Made by a program: the position numbers and the translations under genes. Positions 53,981 to 62,959 of a stretch of 64,000 nt of DNA are shown piece by piece. The notes beneath the pieces are model-generated. The model did no database searches. It saw only the letters and a program-made list of their open reading frames with translations, and had not been told where the DNA came from. Source of the DNA: Halalkalicoccus tibetensis (GTDB taxonomy: Archaea > Halobacteriota > Halobacteria > Halobacteriales > Halalkalicoccaceae); the NCBI RefSeq assembly GCF_037996645.1, contig NZ_JBBMXV010000004.1, positions 62,001-126,000 of the forward strand, given 5' to 3'. Position 1 is the stretch's first letter. Every line of letters begins with the position of its first letter.

Positions 53981-55393
53981 GTGTCTACCGAACGGATCGG
54001 CGACCGGCAACGGTCGCGCTTCCTCGCGGTACTTGCCACGACCGCAATAGGAGCCTATCTGCTCGTGATCGCGGGCGCGACGACCGCGCTCACAGACGCG
54101 ACGGCTGCCTGTTCGACCTGGCCCGCCTGCGGCGGGGGCTACCCGTTCGAGGGGACCGCGGTGACGATCGCTTGGACCCACCGCCTGCTCGCGCTGGTGG
54201 TCGGCGCCGGCGTCCTCTACAGCGCCGTCGTCGCCTGGCGAACGGAGCCGACGCGAGTCCGGGCGGCGCTTTCCGTCCCAGCGCTCCTCTATCCCGTCCA
54301 GATCGGGATCGGCGCGGTCGTCGCCACGACCGGCGCGCCCGCGACCCTCTCGGCGGTCCACCTGCTGCTCGGAACCGTCATCTTCGGCGGCCTGCTCGTC
54401 GGGCTGGCCTGGTCGCTCGAACGGCGGTTCCCGACCCGCGAGCGCGACGAGCCGCTCACGAAGTCGCCCGAACCGGCACCCGAGGCCGACGCCGCGTTCG
54501 GGCCCGAACCCGGCCCGCGACCCGCGGGGATCCGGGCCACCCTGGGAGCGTACTTCAGCCTGATGAAGCCCCGGCTGATGTGGCTGCTCTGTCTCGTCGC
54601 GGCGGCGGCGATGGCGCTCGCCGTCGGCCCCGCACTCACCGTCGACACCATCGTCGCAACCCTCCTCGGGGGCGTGCTCGCGATCGGCGCGAGCGGCACC
54701 TTCAACCACGTGCTCGAGCGCGACATCGACCGGCGCATGAAACGTACCGCCGACCGCCCGCTCGCGACCGAGATCGTCCCCGTCCGTAACGCGCTGGCGT
54801 TCGGCGTGCTGCTGGGGCTGGCATCGCTCGCGACCTTCTACGTGTTCGTCAACGCGCTGGCGGCGCTGTTGGGGCTGACGGCGATCGTCTTCTACAGCGT
54901 GATCTACACGCTCGTCCTGAAACCCAACACCGTTCAGAACACCGTCATCGGCGGGGCGGCGGGCGCGCTACCCGCGCTGATCGGCTGGGCCGCCGCGACC
55001 GGCGAGATCGGCCTGCCGGCGCTCGTGCTCGCGGGCGTGATCTTCTGTTGGACGCCCGCGCACTTCTACAACCTCGCGCTCGCGTACAAGGACGACTACG
55101 AACGCGGCGGCTTCCCGATGATGCCCGTGGTCCGTGGCGAGCGCACCACCCGGAAACACATCGTCTACTATCTGGGCGCGACCCTGATCGGCGCGAGCCT
55201 GCTCGCGGCGGTCGATACGCTCGGCTGGCTGTTCGCGGCGACCAGCGTGGTCTTCGGCGCGGTCTTCCTCTATGAGGTGATGCGTCTTCACCGCGAACAG
55301 AGCCGCGGGGCCGCGATGCGCTCGTTCCACGCCTCGAACGCCTACCTCGGTACGCTGCTGCTGGCGATCATCGTCGACGCGCTCGTCCTATGA
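53981..55393 (+). CDS. ctaB: CtaA-CtaB fusion: haem A synthase-like domain plus protohaem IX farnesyltransferase
   Basis: Protein of 470 residues starting with GTG 53981. Residues 15-150 are a half-size CtaA (four helices, CSTWPACGGGYPF, WTHRLLALVVG with the haem-ligand His, SAVHLLLG). After an acidic linker, residues 185-470 are a UbiA-type CtaB with NHVLERDIDRRMKRTADRPL and YKDDYERGGFPMMPVVRG. It makes haem O (and perhaps haem A) for CoxA. The stop overlaps the next gene (ATGA). Confidence 0.93.
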   Translation: MSTERIGDRQRSRFLAVLATTAIGAYLLVIAGATTALTDATAACSTWPACGGGYPFEGTAVTIAWTHRLLALVVGAGVLYSAVVAWRTEPTRVRAALSVPALLYPVQIGIGAVVATTGAPATLSAVHLLLGTVIFGGLLVGLAWSLERRFPTRERDEPLTKSPEPAPEADAAFGPEPGPRPAGIRATLGAYFSLMKPRLMWLLCLVAAAAMALAVGPALTVDTIVATLLGGVLAIGASGTFNHVLERDIDRRMKRTADRPLATEIVPVRNALAFGVLLGLASLATFYVFVNALAALLGLTAIVFYSVIYTLVLKPNTVQNTVIGGAAGALPALIGWAAATGEIGLPALVLAGVIFCWTPAHFYNLALAYKDDYERGGFPMMPVVRGERTTRKHIVYYLGATLIGASLLAAVDTLGWLFAATSVVFGAVFLYEVMRLHREQSRGAAMRSFHASNAYLGTLLLAIIVDALVL

Positions 55394-56151
55394 CCGACAC
55401 CGAGACCCTCGACCTGTTCGACCCGCTTCCCGAGCGCTTTCGCCCCCGGACCACGACCCTCGTCTACGGCGGGCTGCTGGTCAACACTGAGGTCCTGCTC
55501 GTGCTCGTCTACTTCGCCGTCTCGGACGTCCAGGTCAACGACCTCTTCGGGGTCGTCTACCCGTTCATCTGGATCAACGTCGGGCTCTGGGCGATCGTCC
55601 GGACCGACCCCGTCGCCCGCACGCGCAGACACCGCTACGTCGCCGGCACGGTCGCCGTGGGCTACCTGTTGGCGCTGTTCGTGCTCGGCGGGATGGCCTG
55701 GACCGCCCACCCCGAGATCGCGCGGGGCTTCGACGTCTCGATGCTCCTGCCCGGGCTCGGGCCCGTCGTCGCCTACAACGGCGAGTTCGTCCGGTTCACC
55801 CTGATCCCGTTTCTCGTGATCGGCTACGCCGCGCTGACCTATCTCGTCTACGCGACCCTGTTGGACGCCGCGGGCTCGGCGATCGGCGGCGTGCTCGGGC
55901 TGTTCTCCTGTCTCTCCTGTGTCTGGCCGTTGATCGCGCCGGTCTTCATCGGCGTGTTCGGCAGCGCGGGGGCCGCGGCCGCCGCGAGCCTCCAGTCGTA
56001 CGTCACGGGCACCGTCGTCTTCGTCGGCACGGTCGCGCTGCTGTACTGGCGGCCGTTCAAGCGCGAGCGCGACGAGAGCGGGGACGGTGAGGAGGGGATG
56101 AGCGATCGCGAGCGGCGGTGGCGCCGGAAACGTGAGGAGCGCAGTCAGTGA
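55390..56151 (+). CDS. Multi-helix membrane protein coupled to ctaAB
   Basis: Protein of 253 residues with six to seven membrane segments. LFSCLSCVWPLIAPVFIGVFG contains a CLSC pair. The carboxy end is a basic/acidic tail (KRERDESGDG, then RERRWRRKREERSQ). It is coupled to ctaAB by ATGA. The Cys pair and context suggest oxidase maturation, perhaps copper handling, but this is inference only. Confidence 0.75.
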   Translation: MTDTETLDLFDPLPERFRPRTTTLVYGGLLVNTEVLLVLVYFAVSDVQVNDLFGVVYPFIWINVGLWAIVRTDPVARTRRHRYVAGTVAVGYLLALFVLGGMAWTAHPEIARGFDVSMLLPGLGPVVAYNGEFVRFTLIPFLVIGYAALTYLVYATLLDAAGSAIGGVLGLFSCLSCVWPLIAPVFIGVFGSAGAAAAASLQSYVTGTVVFVGTVALLYWRPFKRERDESGDGEEGMSDRERRWRRKREERSQ

Positions 56152-56152
56152 C

Positions 56153-57166
56153 TCAGTGGCCGTACCGCTGGTCGGCCTCCTCGTAGCGCGCGTCGTCGAT
56201 CCGTTCGCGCTGCTCGCGCGAGAGGTCGACCTCGACCGCGCCGACGTTCTCCTCGAGTTGGTCGGTCGTGCGCGCGCCGACGATCGGCGTACACGAGAAC
56301 GCCTCCTGGTCCATCAGCCATCGCAGCGAGACCTGTGCGGGCGTCGCGCCCTCCTCGTCGGCGACCGTGCGGATCTCCTCTAAGACCTGCCAGCCCCGAT
56401 CGGAGACGTAGTAGTCCTCGAAGCGGTCGTCCAGATCCGCCCGCGAGCCCTCGGGGCCGACGACCTCCTCGCCCTCGCGCTCGTACTTGCCGGTGAGGAA
56501 GCCGCCCGCGAGCGGCGAGTACGGACAGACCGCGAGCTCCTGGTCGGCACAGACGTCGAGGTAGTCCGCGACGTCGTCGCGATACGCCGCGTGAAAGAGC
56601 GGCTGGGTGACCTCGAAGCGTTCGTACCCCTCTACCTCAGACTTCCAGAGGGCCTTCGTCAGCTGCCAGGCGGCCATCGTCGAGGCGCCGAGGTAGTTGA
56701 CCTTCCCCTTGTCGACGAGCGTATCGAGGGTGTCGAGCGTCTCCTCGATGGGCGTGTCCTCGTCGAAGCGGTGGATGTAGTAGAGGTCGAGGTAGTCCGT
56801 TCCCAGCCTGTCGAGCGTGCCCTCGACCTGCGCGCGGATGTGCTTTCGACCCAGCCCGGAGTCGTTCGGGCCGGGCTCGCCCCAGCCGTCGAAGGGGAAG
56901 TAGACCTTCGAGGCGAGCACGAAGTCCTCGCGGTCGTGGTCATCGAGCCACTCGCCGATGTACTCCTCGCTGGTCCCGTGGGGGGTGCCGTAGACGTTCG
57001 CGGTGTCGATGAAGTTGATCCCGTTCTCCCACGCCGCGTCCAGCAGCTCGTGGGCTTCGTCCCTGCTGGTCTCGACGGTGCCGTTGCTCTCCTTGCCGAA
57101 GCGCCACGTCCCGAAACAGAGTTCCGAGACCTGCGTGCCGGTCGAACCGAGGCTGTGGTACTCCAT
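56153..57166 (-). CDS. Aldo/keto reductase
   Basis: TIM-barrel oxidoreductase of 337 residues, starting at ATG 57166. Catalytic tetrad candidates are Asp and Tyr in FIDTANVYGTPHG, Lys in VLASKVYFP and His in LYYIHRFDED. The NADP-binding end is GARTTDQLEENV. It is closest to the YghZ/Kv-beta-like subgroup; substrate unknown. It is convergent with the membrane protein at 55390. Confidence 0.92.
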   Translation of the reverse strand: MEYHSLGSTGTQVSELCFGTWRFGKESNGTVETSRDEAHELLDAAWENGINFIDTANVYGTPHGTSEEYIGEWLDDHDREDFVLASKVYFPFDGWGEPGPNDSGLGRKHIRAQVEGTLDRLGTDYLDLYYIHRFDEDTPIEETLDTLDTLVDKGKVNYLGASTMAAWQLTKALWKSEVEGYERFEVTQPLFHAAYRDDVADYLDVCADQELAVCPYSPLAGGFLTGKYEREGEEVVGPEGSRADLDDRFEDYYVSDRGWQVLEEIRTVADEEGATPAQVSLRWLMDQEAFSCTPIVGARTTDQLEENVGAVEVDLSREQRERIDDARYEEADQRYGH

Positions 57167-57289
57167 GGGCCTGCTGGAACCTCCACCGACTAAACGCTCC
57201 CCCTCCCGGCCATTCCTTCGGGCTGCGGGTCGCGGGCCATCGCTCGGCGTAACGGGAACCGTTTTGATCCCCGTTTCTGTAGCCGGCGT

Positions 57290-58315
57290 ATGCCCATCCG
57301 AATCGGCGCGATCGGCCTCGGCGCGCTCGGGACGATCTCGACGCGGATCCTCGACGAGCGCGAGGACGTCCGAGTCGTCGCCGGGGTCGACACCGACCCC
57401 GACGCCAGAAGCGCGTTCGAGGCCGACTACGACGCCGCGAGCTACGACGACACCGAGTCGCTGCTCGCGAGCGAGGAGCTCGACGCCGTCTCGATCGTCA
57501 CCCCGCATACGCTCCACGCACGTCAGATCCGCGCCTGCCTCGAGGCCGGCGTCTCGGTCCACGTCGAGAAGCCGATGGTGACCGACCTCGAGGAGGCGGT
57601 CGCGCTCACCGACCTCGCCGCCGAGCGCGAGCCGGTCCTCCAGGTCGGCTACCAGCGACACTTCCACCCCCGCTTTCGCGAGCTCAAGCGGATCGTCGAC
57701 GACGGGCGGATCGGGACACCGCACATGATCGCCTGCCACCTCGAACAGGCCTGGCTCGACGCGGTCGGCGGCAGCTGGCGTACCGACCCCGAGCTCTCGG
57801 GCGGCGGCCAGCTCTACGACTCGGGCTCGCACCTGCTCGACGCGCTGCTGTGGGTCACCGGCTCGCGGCCCGTCTCGGTCGCGGCGACGACCGACCCGCG
57901 GGGCGAGCGCGTCGACGTCAACGGCGCGCTGGCGGCGACCCTCGAACGCGACGGGAGCCCGATCACCGCGAGCATCGGCGTCACCGGCGAGGGATCGACG
58001 GGCCCCGATACGGGCGAGGGGCTCTCGGTCTGGGGAACCGAGGGCGCCGTCGAGTACGACGGCGATCGGGTCCGGGTGCGGGAGGGAGGCGTTGACTACG
58101 AGGCGGGGATCGAGGACCCCTCCTTCGAGACGCTCACCCGGCGGAAGCTCGCGAGCTTCCTGCGTGCGGTCCGCGGCGATGAGCCGCCGGCGGTGGGCCC
58201 GGAGGTCGGACTGCGGGTCACGGCGCTGACGGAGGCGGCCTACGAGGCCGCGGAGACGGGCCGGACCGTCGACGTCGAGGAGCGGATCGCGGCCGCCCGG
58301 GATCGAACCCCTTAG
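57290..58315 (+). CDS. Gfo/Idh/MocA-family oxidoreductase
   Basis: Protein of 341 residues: an amino-terminal Rossmann domain (RIGAIGLGALGTISTRIL), the family EKP motif in VHVEKPMVTDLEEAV, and a carboxy-terminal alpha/beta domain with GGGQLYDSGSHLLDALLWVTG, including the usual Asp-x3-His pair. It is an NAD(P)-dependent dehydrogenase of sugars or similar polyols; the substrate cannot be inferred. It starts 123 bp from the divergent aldo/keto reductase. Confidence 0.9.
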   Translation: MPIRIGAIGLGALGTISTRILDEREDVRVVAGVDTDPDARSAFEADYDAASYDDTESLLASEELDAVSIVTPHTLHARQIRACLEAGVSVHVEKPMVTDLEEAVALTDLAAEREPVLQVGYQRHFHPRFRELKRIVDDGRIGTPHMIACHLEQAWLDAVGGSWRTDPELSGGGQLYDSGSHLLDALLWVTGSRPVSVAATTDPRGERVDVNGALAATLERDGSPITASIGVTGEGSTGPDTGEGLSVWGTEGAVEYDGDRVRVREGGVDYEAGIEDPSFETLTRRKLASFLRAVRGDEPPAVGPEVGLRVTALTEAAYEAAETGRTVDVEERIAAARDRTP

Positions 58316-58339
58316 GGCCGTCTCGGCGTTTCCCCCGGT

Positions 58340-59251
58340 ATGGAGCCCGTACTCGTCGCCGAGGACGTCCACCGGAGCTACGGCGACACGACCGCCCTCG
58401 ACGGCCTCTCGCTGTCGGTCGCGGCGGGCGAGGTGTTCGCGCTCATCGGCCCCAACGGCGCGGGTAAGACGACGCTCGTGCGCGCGCTGACCGGCACCAC
58501 GACGCCCGATTCGGGGCGCGTCTCGGCGCTCGGGTCCGCGCCCGACGACGTCGACAGGAACCGGATCGCGCTGCTGCCCCAGGCGTTCTCGCCGCCCGAA
58601 CGACTCACCGGCCGGGAGCTGCTCGACTATTACGCCGGCCTCTACGACGACCCCCGACCCGTCGACGAGGTGCTCGCGGAGGTGGGGATGGCCGGCGACG
58701 CCGACTCGTGGTACGAGACGCTCTCGGGGGGACAACAGCGCCGGATCTGCGTGGGGACGGCGCTGGTCAACGACCCGGACGTGCTCTTCCTCGACGAACC
58801 CACGACGGGGATCGACCCCGCGGGCCGCCGGGACCTCTGGGCGCTGATCGCCGACCTCGCCGCGGGCGGCACCACCGTCTTCCTCACCACCCACGACATG
58901 GCGGAGGCCGAGGAGCTCGGCGACCGGGTCGGCCTGCTCGCGGCCGGCCGGCTCGTCGAGGTCGGCTCCCCCGGGGCCCTCGTTGCCGACCACGGAGGAG
59001 AGAGTCGCCTCGTGGTCGAGACCGACGCCGGTGCCGACGCGATGGCCGGAAGAGACTACCGCGTCTCGGAATCCGGCCGGGGACTGACGATCCACGGGAT
59101 CGACCCCGAGGGGATCGGCGGGGCGGTCGCCGCGCTCGAGGACGCGGGCATCGAGTACGAGTCGCTGACCTGGAGCCAGCCCTCCCTGGAGGACGTCTAC
59201 CTCGAACTGGCCGGCGACCGCGCCGAGGATGCCCTCGGAGGTGGCCGATGA
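58340..59251 (+). CDS. ABC transporter ATP-binding protein
   Basis: Protein of 303 residues with Walker A GPNGAGKTTLVRAL, signature LSGGQQRRICVGTAL, Walker B DVLFLDEPTTGIDP and the switch His in LTTHDMAEAEELG. A carboxy extension of about 80 residues is typical of DrrA-like multidrug or ABC-2 exporters. The stop overlaps the permease gene (ATGA). Confidence 0.94.
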   Translation: MEPVLVAEDVHRSYGDTTALDGLSLSVAAGEVFALIGPNGAGKTTLVRALTGTTTPDSGRVSALGSAPDDVDRNRIALLPQAFSPPERLTGRELLDYYAGLYDDPRPVDEVLAEVGMAGDADSWYETLSGGQQRRICVGTALVNDPDVLFLDEPTTGIDPAGRRDLWALIADLAAGGTTVFLTTHDMAEAEELGDRVGLLAAGRLVEVGSPGALVADHGGESRLVVETDAGADAMAGRDYRVSESGRGLTIHGIDPEGIGGAVAALEDAGIEYESLTWSQPSLEDVYLELAGDRAEDALGGGR

Positions 59252-59994
59252 GCACGCTCGCGCGCACCCGCGCGGAGTTCGTCGCCGCCTGGAACTCCTT
59301 CGTCCGCCGGCGGACCGCCGTCTTCTTCACCTTCTTCTTCCCGGTGATCCTGATCGTCATCTTCGGCGCGCTCGTCACCACCGATCCGACCGGCGGCGGC
59401 CTCTTCACCGAACCGCCCGAGTACTACCTCGCGGGCTATCTCGCGGTCGTCGTCCTGTTCACCCCGCTCTCGCGCGTGGGCAGCACCGTCGCGCGCCACC
59501 GCGAGGGAAACAGGTTCGAGAAGCTGGCGACGACGCCGCTCCGGAGGATCGAATGGCTGCTCGCACACACCCTCGTGAACGCGATCCTCGTCGGGATCGC
59601 GAGCGCGATCCTGCTGGTCGTGCTGTGGCTGCTCACCGATGCGACGTTCGCGCTCTCGCCCGCCCTGGTCCCGTTCGTCCTGATCGGTTCGGCGGTCTTC
59701 TGCGGGATCGGCGCCCTATTGGGGAGAGTCGCGGACTCCCAGGACGGCGTGATCGCCGCCGCCAACACCATCGCGCTGCCGATGCTCTTCCTCGCGGAGA
59801 CGTTCGTCCCGCCGGAGCTGCTCCCGGGCTGGATGGGACCGGTGATCGACCTGCTTCCCCTGACGTACTTCTCGCGGGGCGTCCGCGAGGCCACGGTGGC
59901 GGGCGGGCCTTGGCTCGCGGATCTGGCGATCCTGTCGGGGCTCGCGATCGCCTTCTTCCTCCTGGGCGCCTACGCGCTCCCCCGAACGGACTGA
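59248..59994 (+). CDS. ABC-2 type transporter permease
   Basis: Protein of 248 residues with six membrane segments: FVRRRTAVFFTFFFPVILIVIFGAL, then YLAVVVLFTPLSRVGSTVARHREGNRFEKLATTPLRRIEWL, and the ABC-2 end LPLTYFSRGVREATVAGG. It forms an exporter with the ATPase at 58340; substrate unknown (drug, lipid or polysaccharide). Confidence 0.93.
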   Translation: MSTLARTRAEFVAAWNSFVRRRTAVFFTFFFPVILIVIFGALVTTDPTGGGLFTEPPEYYLAGYLAVVVLFTPLSRVGSTVARHREGNRFEKLATTPLRRIEWLLAHTLVNAILVGIASAILLVVLWLLTDATFALSPALVPFVLIGSAVFCGIGALLGRVADSQDGVIAAANTIALPMLFLAETFVPPELLPGWMGPVIDLLPLTYFSRGVREATVAGGPWLADLAILSGLAIAFFLLGAYALPRTD

Positions 59995-60034
59995 CCGCGG
60001 GAAGACTTATACATACTCACATTAATTATCGGAT

Positions 60035-60184
60035 ATGTCCGTCGAAGGAGCGAGCGGGAACAAGGGTGGGCGGTACCGGTACACCGAGTACCGTCAGGGA
60101 TCGGGGACGATCGCGGTGATCCAGGACGTCGAGAGCGACCGCGCGTGGATCCAGTCGACCGTCAGCGTCCCCGCCGATCCCTGA
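60035..60184 (+). CDS. Small conserved haloarchaeal protein, 49 residues
   Basis: Open frame from ATG 60035: MSVEGASGNKGGRYRYTEYR, then GTIAVIQDVESDRAWIQSTVSV. The compact beta-like core (TIAVIQDVE..AWIQST) resembles small haloarchaeal proteins I have seen annotated as domains of unknown function. TATA-like CTTATACATA lies about 25-30 bases upstream. It is convergent with the MOT1-like gene. Confidence 0.65.
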   Translation: MSVEGASGNKGGRYRYTEYRQGSGTIAVIQDVESDRAWIQSTVSVPADP

Positions 60185-60191
60185 CGCCGGA

Positions 60192-61292
60192 TCAGGCCCC
60201 TCGGCGGTAGCGCTCCATCGCGAGGTGGGCGACGATCCCGAGCAGGAACGCGACGCCGATGTTCCAGACCAGCGCGAGGAGGCCGATCCCGATCGAGAGG
60301 GGTAGATCCGAGGACTCGGTCACGTTCGCGCCCAGCGAGACGGCGACGAGCGCCAGCAGCACCCCGAGCATCGCGAGCGGGAAGGCGGCGACGAGCGCGC
60401 CGGTCGCCACCAGGGCGAGCGCGAGATAGCCGACCCCGAGGATCACGTTCGCGCCGCCGGTGCGCGCGCCGAACTCGTACTTGCCGGCGACGCCGTCGCA
60501 GCCGTGACACATCGGGATCCCGCCCAGCGGCACGGCGAGGAGGTTCGTCACGCCCATGCTCCCCGAGAGCTCGTCGGCCGGCACCTCCCGGTCGAACAGA
60601 TCGGAGAACAGCAGCGAGGTCGCGAGCGCCGCGTTGCCGATCGTCATCGCGAACTGCGCGACGATCCCGTCGGCCGCGCTCCAGGTCAGCGCACTCCCGA
60701 CGGCCGGAACCGGCGGGAGGCCGGGCGACTGGACCGGCGGAACGCCGGCCGTCCAGACCGCGATCGCCGCGCCGGCCGCGAGGACGACGAGCGCGCTCGC
60801 GTTCCGATAGCCGAGCGCGACGACCCCGAGCGCGATCGCCAGCCCCACGGCGGCGAGCGGGGGGCTCCCGGCCGCGAGCGAGAGGGCGGTCTCGAGCAGG
60901 ATCAGCCCCACCGCGAACTGGATCCCACGAATGACCGGCTCGCCGATCCAGCGCTCGACGACCGACAGCGCACCCGCCGCGCCGATCGCGAGCAGGACGA
61001 CCCCCAACACCAGCCCGGCGAGCGCGAGCTCCGCGTACGACAGGGCTCCGGCGATCGCGAGCGCCGCGAGCGCCTTCATCGGCTCGACGGAGACCGGCAG
61101 CCCGTACCACGCCCCCCAGACGATCTGGAAGAGCCCGAAGGCGATCAGGACGTGCGGCAGCGAGATCTCGGTCAGCAGCGCCAGCGCGACGACGATCGGG
61201 AGGACCGTAAGCGAATCCCCTACCGCACCGGTCAGTTCGTCCGCGGAGAACTCGAGCCGCCGGGATCCGGTGATATCGACTGAAACGGCCAC
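60192..61292 (-). CDS. MOT1-like molybdate/sulfate permease
   Basis: Membrane protein of 366 residues with ten or more helices and the MOT1 signatures [14 protein letters not shown] (the PxKAxxA motif) and [30 protein letters not shown]. Family members move molybdate or sulfate. GTG 61292 starts next to the first conserved residues ([33 protein letters not shown]); a start at 61595 would cover the neighbouring promoter region. An 18-bp inverted repeat lies about 70 bp upstream. Confidence 0.82.
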   Translation of the reverse strand: MAVSVDITGSRRLEFSADELTGAVGDSLTVLPIVVALALLTEISLPHVLIAFGLFQIVWGAWYGLPVSVEPMKALAALAIAGALSYAELALAGLVLGVVLLAIGAAGALSVVERWIGEPVIRGIQFAVGLILLETALSLAAGSPPLAAVGLAIALGVVALGYRNASALVVLAAGAAIAVWTAGVPPVQSPGLPPVPAVGSALTWSAADGIVAQFAMTIGNAALATSLLFSDLFDREVPADELSGSMGVTNLLAVPLGGIPMCHGCDGVAGKYEFGARTGGANVILGVGYLALALVATGALVAAFPLAMLGVLLALVAVSLGANVTESSDLPLSIGIGLLALVWNIGVAFLLGIVAHLAMERYRRGA

Positions 61293-61362
61293 TATAGGCC
61301 CTATCAGACGGACACGTATCACGTTTCCCGGAAACCGAACGACGTGGAATCGGCGGGGGTTC

Positions 61363-61380
61363 GAAACCGGATTCGGTTTC
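61363..61380. promoter_or_regulatory. Inverted repeat between MOT1-like gene and mcmA2
   Basis: GAAACCG-GATT-CGGTTTC is a perfect seven-base inverted repeat with a four-base loop in the 181-bp divergent intergenic region. It could be an operator for either gene or a hairpin. No extended AT tract surrounds it. Confidence 0.4.
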
Positions 61381-61460
61381 ACGGCGGTTTGTGCCCGCCA
61401 CCATAATGGACGTCCGTTACAGTGAAAGCCCTCGACGGGGTAGTACGACCATGAACCCCT

Positions 61461-61465
61461 GGAGG
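61461..61465 (+). promoter_or_regulatory. Ribosome binding site for mcmA2
   Basis: GGAGG lies eight bases before GTG 61474 and decides that start. The ATG at 61451 is out of frame with the B12-binding protein. The TATA-like CCATAATGG near 61403-61411 would give a leader of roughly 35-40 nucleotides. Confidence 0.5.
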
Positions 61466-61473
61466 CGATCGAA

Positions 61474-61890
61474 GTGAGCGTCGAGGAGGACCAGCGCGCG
61501 ATCCGCTGTCTCGTCGCGAAGGTCGGCCTCGACGGCCACGACCGGGGCGCCCACGTCATCTCGCGGGCCTTTCGGGACGCCGGTTTCGAGGTCATCTACT
61601 CGGGGCTGCACAACGCGCCCGACGAGATCGTCCAGGCCGCGGTCCAGGAGGACGTCGACGTGCTCGGCATCTCGATCCTCTCCGGCGCGCACAACACGCT
61701 CGTCCCGAAGGTCGTCGCCGGGCTGAAGGAGTACGGCGCCTTCGAGGACACCCTGATCATCCTCGGCGGGGTGATCCCCGAGAAGGACCAGCCGGGGCTC
61801 AGGGACGCGGGCGTCGACGCGATCTTCGGGCCGGGGACGCCGATGAGCGAGACCATCGAGTTCGTCCGCGAGAACGCCCCCGATCGATGA
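61474..61890 (+). CDS. mcmA2: Methylmalonyl-CoA mutase, B12-binding subunit
   Basis: Protein of 138 residues with the cobalamin-binding signature DxHxxG ([17 protein letters not shown]), [10 protein letters not shown] and [10 protein letters not shown]. His in DGHDRG is the lower axial ligand to cobalt. It pairs with the catalytic subunit at 43531, about 16 kb away. The stop overlaps meaB (ATGA), so subunit and chaperone are co-produced. Confidence 0.95.
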   Translation: MSVEEDQRAIRCLVAKVGLDGHDRGAHVISRAFRDAGFEVIYSGLHNAPDEIVQAAVQEDVDVLGISILSGAHNTLVPKVVAGLKEYGAFEDTLIILGGVIPEKDQPGLRDAGVDAIFGPGTPMSETIEFVRENAPDR

Positions 61891-62870
61891 GCGACGAGCT
61901 CCTCGACGACCTCCTCGACGGCCAGTACCGCGCGCTCGCGCGGGCGATCACGAGGATCGAGAACCGCTCGCCGGGCTATCGCGAGCTGGTCGCCGCGCTC
62001 CACGACCACACCGGCGACGCCGAGGTGATCGGGATCACGGGCAGCCCCGGCGCGGGCAAGTCCACGCTGGTCGACAAGCTCGCGAAGGCCTACCGCGACG
62101 AGGGGCTCACCGTGGGTGTGATCGCGGTCGACCCCTCCTCGCCCTATACGGGCGGCGCCGTCCTGGGCGACCGGATCCGCATGGCCTCGACCACCGGCGA
62201 CATGGACACGTTCGTCCGCTCGATGAGCGCCCGCGGCCAGCTCGGGGGACTGTCGACGGCCACCGGCGACGCGATCAAGGCGTTCGACGCCTTCGGGATC
62301 GACCGGGTGATCGTCGAGACGGTCGGGGCGGGCCAGAACGAGATCGACATCGTCCGGACCGCCGACACGGTCGCCGTCCTCGTCCAGCCCGAGAGCGGCG
62401 ACGACATCCAGATGCTCAAGGCCGGCATCCTCGAGATCGGCGACGTCTTCGTCGTCAACAAGGCCGACATGTCAGGCGCGGATAGGACGGTCAAACAGCT
62501 CTCGGAGATGCTCGAGGGCCGAGAGAACGGCGAGTGGACCCCCGAGATCATCGAGACCGTCGCGACGAGCGGCGAGGGCCTCGACGAGCTGCTCGAGACG
62601 TTCGCCTCACACCGGGAGTACCTCGAGTCCTCCGGGGCCTTGGAGGAGAAGGCCCGCACCCGCTACGCCGAGGAGGTTCGCACGCTGCTCCGCGAGGACG
62701 CCGGCAGCCTGCTCGAGGGCGAGATCGAGCGCCGGGGCGGGATGGAGGAACTGGTCGATCGGATCGTCGCCCGGGAGACCGACCCCTACACCGTCGCCGA
62801 CGACGTGATGGCGCCCCTAGAGGAGTGTCTCGCCCGCGAGGAGCGCGAGCACGAGCCGTCGCCGCGCTGA
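61887..62870 (+). CDS. meaB: Methylmalonyl-CoA mutase-associated GTPase MeaB
   Basis: G3E-family GTPase of 327 residues that loads and protects the B12 cofactor of the mutase. It has P-loop GITGSPGAGKSTLVDKL, AVDPSSPYTGGAVLGDRIRM, the switch region ETVGAGQNEIDI and specificity motif VVNKAD, with the usual carboxy dimerisation helix. Downstream of and coupled to mcmA2. Confidence 0.95.
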   Translation: MSDELLDDLLDGQYRALARAITRIENRSPGYRELVAALHDHTGDAEVIGITGSPGAGKSTLVDKLAKAYRDEGLTVGVIAVDPSSPYTGGAVLGDRIRMASTTGDMDTFVRSMSARGQLGGLSTATGDAIKAFDAFGIDRVIVETVGAGQNEIDIVRTADTVAVLVQPESGDDIQMLKAGILEIGDVFVVNKADMSGADRTVKQLSEMLEGRENGEWTPEIIETVATSGEGLDELLETFASHREYLESSGALEEKARTRYAEEVRTLLREDAGSLLEGEIERRGGMEELVDRIVARETDPYTVADDVMAPLEECLAREEREHEPSPR

Positions 62871-62959
62871 GCCGTCCTCAGCGAGCCGGTGCCCGCCTAC
62901 GGCCCTACCCGGGGACCGATCCGGCCAGGGTTAAGACCCCTCCGTCCGATTGTCGTCGT

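Noticed and set aside
56153-59095. Minus-strand frame extended to 980 codons upstream of the aldo/keto reductase
   Set aside because: Only the last 337 codons are the enzyme; the rest is the shadow of the Gfo/Idh and ABC ATPase genes.
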